Assembly: GCA_039816045.1 (NCBI GenBank)
Contig: JBCBYB010000004.1
Coordinates: 128,366-192,365, forward strand
From: Thermohalobaculum sp039816045
GTDB taxonomy: Bacteria > Pseudomonadota > Alphaproteobacteria > Rhodobacterales > Rhodobacteraceae
DNA: 64,000 bases
Direction of reading: 5' to 3'
The translations under genes were made by a program, and so were the position numbers. A model generated the notes under the pieces. It saw only the letters and a program-made list of their open reading frames with translations, did no database searches and was not told where the DNA came from. This document shows positions 62,284-64,000 of the stretch, one piece after another; within the stretch, counting starts at the first letter, position 1; every line of letters starts with the position of its first letter.

Positions 62284-63036
62284 TTAGACAATGAAGCGCT
62301 TGCCGACTTCGGCTGCCTGAGCCTCCATCAGCGCGTGGGCCGAGCGCATATGGGATGACATGATCTGTCGGGCGCCGGTCGCATCCCCAGATCGCAACGC
62401 CTCGATCAACGCACTCTGGTGGTTGCGCCCTTCGCGCCAAAGCGCTTCGTTGGGCTGCTCGTAGAGCCTGCGGTAGACTGTCAGGTCGGTCAGGATCCGG
62501 GCCATGAAGCCGATGATGAAGCCAAGCAGCCGGTTCCCCGCCATCTCTGCAAGACGCGCATGAAAGCGCAGCGCGGCCACATGGTGATCGCGCTCCTCCT
62601 CCGCACTCCGCGCAGGCTCCGGATAGAGCGCAAGGATAGCTTCGAGCTCTGCGAGGTCCGCCTCGCTCAGCCGCCCTGCCAGTGACGCTGCCAGCTCCGG
62701 CTCCAACGATTGGCGCAGCTGGTAGATGTCGTCGATGGTCAGATCCTCGAAATAGAAATAGTTGGCGAGCAGCGCGCTTGCGCGATCCGGCGAGACCGCC
62801 TCCACAAAGCTCCCGCCGCCTGGCCCGGTCCGTGTCGTCACGATACCCTGCGCCTCGAGGATGCGCGTTGCCTCCCGGATCGTGCTCTTGGCCATCTGAA
62901 AATGATCGATCAGCTCAGTCTCGCTTGGCAGCCGATCCCCGGCCCTCAGCTCATTCTCGACAATCAGGGCTTTGATCGCGTCGGCGACCTGAGTCGGTCG
63001 GCGACGTCGTGGCGCTCCATCGGTATCCCTCGACAC
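62284..63036 (-). CDS. GntR-family (FadR/FCD) transcriptional regulator
   Basis: GTG 63036 is favoured because GGGGAGG lies 5-6 bases before it; GTG 63060 would add eight residues. The 250-residue product has a GntR HTH (RRPTQVADAIKALIVEN, LPSETELIDHFQMAKSTIREA) and an FCD helical ligand domain with metal-type residues in FHARLAEMAGN and RNHQSALIEAL. It probably represses the dpp/hydrolase operon until its substrate appears. Its own upstream region shares the TTGATCATGA sequence seen before dppA. Confidence 0.88.
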   Translation of the reverse strand: MSRDTDGAPRRRRPTQVADAIKALIVENELRAGDRLPSETELIDHFQMAKSTIREATRILEAQGIVTTRTGPGGGSFVEAVSPDRASALLANYFYFEDLTIDDIYQLRQSLEPELAASLAGRLSEADLAELEAILALYPEPARSAEEERDHHVAALRFHARLAEMAGNRLLGFIIGFMARILTDLTVYRRLYEQPNEALWREGRNHQSALIEALRSGDATGARQIMSSHMRSAHALMEAQAAEVGKRFIV

Positions 63037-63091
63037 CAGTCCTCCCCTCCCCGTGAACACTGTCGCGGGGTGAGCGTATCGGCCTTATTGG

Positions 63092-63101
63092 TCATGATCA
63101 A
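63092..63101 (-). promoter_or_regulatory. Second copy of the GntR operator half-site
   Basis: On the minus strand the decamer TTGATCATGA occupies 63092-63101, followed by CCAATAA, closely like TTGATCATGATAAA at 62116 before dppA. It lies 56-65 bases upstream of the chosen gntR start, as expected for autoregulation. Only one half of the longer palindrome is conserved here. Confidence 0.5.
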
Positions 63102-63316
63102 TTCGCCGGGCGGCTCTCATAGCTGGTGTTGAGCCAGCCGCGCTCCGCTGCCACCGCCGCCACCCGACCACGCGTTTCTGCAGACAAACGGCCTTACGCC
63201 TCGCTGAGATGGAACTCGCCCATCTTCGATGAGAGGGGCATTCGGTACGCGATGTCGGCGATCCGAAATCCTGCAGCCAGGTGACGGAGCACGTCGAGTT
63301 CACGCCTTCTCAGAGG
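63098..63316 (-). pseudogene. LuxR-type HTH remnant with a premature stop
   Basis: One minus-strand frame reads PLRRRELDVLRHLAAGFRIA, then IAYRMPLSSKMGEFHLSEA, a LuxR C-terminal helix-turn-helix. It hits TAA at 63194-63196 exactly where the motif should continue as RRKLGA-type sequence. The same frame then runs on as GRLSAETRGRVAAVAAERGWL to TGA 63098-63100. A single stop therefore interrupts an otherwise continuous HTH tail. The autoinducer-binding half is missing. The end of this relic overlaps the GntR half-site. Confidence 0.65.
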
Positions 63317-63627
63317 GGCCGCGACCGGTGCCTCCGCACCTCGCAGCAACCCATGAGCGCCAGCACCGACTCTACGAGCACCGGGTCCGCGCTGGCGTCT
63401 GGCTCGGCATGGGCAGAACACCAGAGTAGCCCAAGAAGCGCACCCCGTCACAGCACCGCACGACCGAGCGGTCCATGATTTCCCCAGATGCCCGTCGGCG
63501 TAGCGGATCGCTCTCGGCTGAGAGAGCCGGGTTTCGGCACGGTGTTCCGGATCGACCCGGTGGCCATTGATCGTGACGTGGCGCGGGCGAGGCAGGATCA
63601 GTTGTCGACCATGCGCGCATTACGCGC
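63317..63627. other. 311-base stretch between the LuxR relic and the istB relic
   Basis: No frame here is recognisable, although it lies where the N-terminal part of the LuxR gene would have been. GC-rich, without a ribosome site for any frame. Confidence 0.4.
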
Positions 63628-64000
63628 CTACCTAACACCAATAGATACCCGCGCTTGCCGCCCCGAGCGTCTGCGTTTCGGGAACCGCGCGCGGGGGGGC
63701 GTTGAGCGCTGCCTTCGGTGATCTTTGGTCTTTCTCCCCGGCGCCATGGGTGTTTCGGAGCGCCGGGCTGTTGCGCAGGGGCCTGTGGTCAGCAGGTTGC
63801 AGCGCTCATCGACCCACTTGACGGTGGCGAGGTCCTGAACAAGCGCCCTGTCGCGCTTGCGCGCGCGCGGCAGTCGACGTCCTCGCTGCGGGCGCGCAGG
63901 TGGCGGAGCCGGGTGGCGCGCATCCGGGTCTGGAAGATCTTGGTGCTGTGGCTGGCGGCCTCGCGCTCGATCAGGAGCCCCAGCCATTCGGCGTGGCTGA
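63628..64000 (-). mobile_element. istB: IS21-family istB (transposition helper ATPase) remnant, cut by window edge
   Basis: Two frames on the minus strand together match IstB: EWLGLLIEREAASHSTKIFQ, then MRATRLRHLRARSEDVDCRA in one frame, and RDRALVQDLATVKWVDERCN followed by LLTTGP in the next. The latter is the segment just before the IstB P-loop, which reads GPCATARR instead of GPTGVGKS. A frameshift and loss of the Walker A motif show it is inactive. The gene start lies beyond the right edge. Confidence 0.7.

Noticed and set aside
1..64000. CRISPR array
   Set aside because: No regularly spaced direct repeats with unique spacers were seen; the TATCGC array is too short-period.

Overview
This is a GC-rich, gene-dense chromosomal window from an alphaproteobacterium, most likely a member of the Rhodobacterales (Roseobacter/Rhodobacteraceae group). 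The lineage call rests on a ChpT-type histidine phosphotransferase beside a DUF3553 gene, a corrinoid protein and a stand-alone homocysteine methyltransferase of the split methionine-synthase type, an OlsB/OlsA ornithine-lipid pair, YrhK and PAS_5 proteins, and a fused DppC-DppD peptide transporter. No rRNA, tRNA or CRISPR array was seen.

Layout. 1-283: tail of a homocysteine S-methyltransferase. 360-5928: a secreted di-heme peroxidase, an unknown secreted protein, then a ZrgA-like His-rich protein, ABC ATPase, FtsX-like permease and DUF3299 protein resembling the Zrg zinc-uptake system. 5938-6858: class IV aminotransferase. 6873-10521: phosphonate transporter phnCDE, divergent from a phnM hydrolase. 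10601-15104: GT-C-type membrane glycosyltransferase, a Tat-exported PhoX phosphatase preceded by a three-unit Pho box, and a small AT-rich gene whose product looks like a bacterial RGS domain. 15265-25208: class V aminotransferase, an intergenic array of TATCGC hexamers, class I fructose-bisphosphate aldolase, small membrane and cupin genes, ThiE-like protein, glutamine-synthetase-family enzyme, TerB-like protein, and olsBA. 25437-28415: DUF3553/chpT, gamma-carbonic anhydrase, guanylate kinase, PAS protein. 28475-32854: DUF1638, YbjQ, a small membrane protein, the corrinoid protein and (after an SDR) the homocysteine methyltransferase. 32925-39880: flavodoxin, SufE, lipoprotein, RNase D, CPBP protease, SAM methyltransferase, DUF3592 protein, aspS.

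From 39.9 kb the window becomes patchier. A 1.3-kb stretch has no intact gene. It is followed by DUF3179, a family 2 glycosyltransferase, a secreted PilJ-like protein, two tandem PstS-like/OmpA fusions and a peptidoglycan-binding protein. At 49.7-53.2 kb is a graveyard: IS30 and IS110 fragments abut a broken Hen1-Pnkp RNA-repair cassette. Hen1 is truncated, internally deleted and frameshifted; Pnkp has lost phosphatase motifs and is frameshifted. 53.2-55.1 kb carries a Tat-exported metallo-beta-lactamase-fold protein divergent from a LysR regulator. 55.4-63.0 kb is a carbamoylase/peptide ABC transporter operon facing a GntR/FCD regulator with matching operator sites. The right edge holds a stop-interrupted LuxR fragment and a frameshifted IS21 istB.

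Functional themes: phosphorus scavenging and membrane-lipid replacement (phoX, phnCDE-M, olsBA), periplasmic metal handling (zrg-like cluster), cobalamin-dependent methionine synthesis, and uptake plus hydrolysis of a peptide-like or carbamoyl compound. The most unusual items are the RGS-like protein, the TATCGC array, the decaying Hen1-Pnkp cassette and the tandem binding-protein/OmpA fusions.
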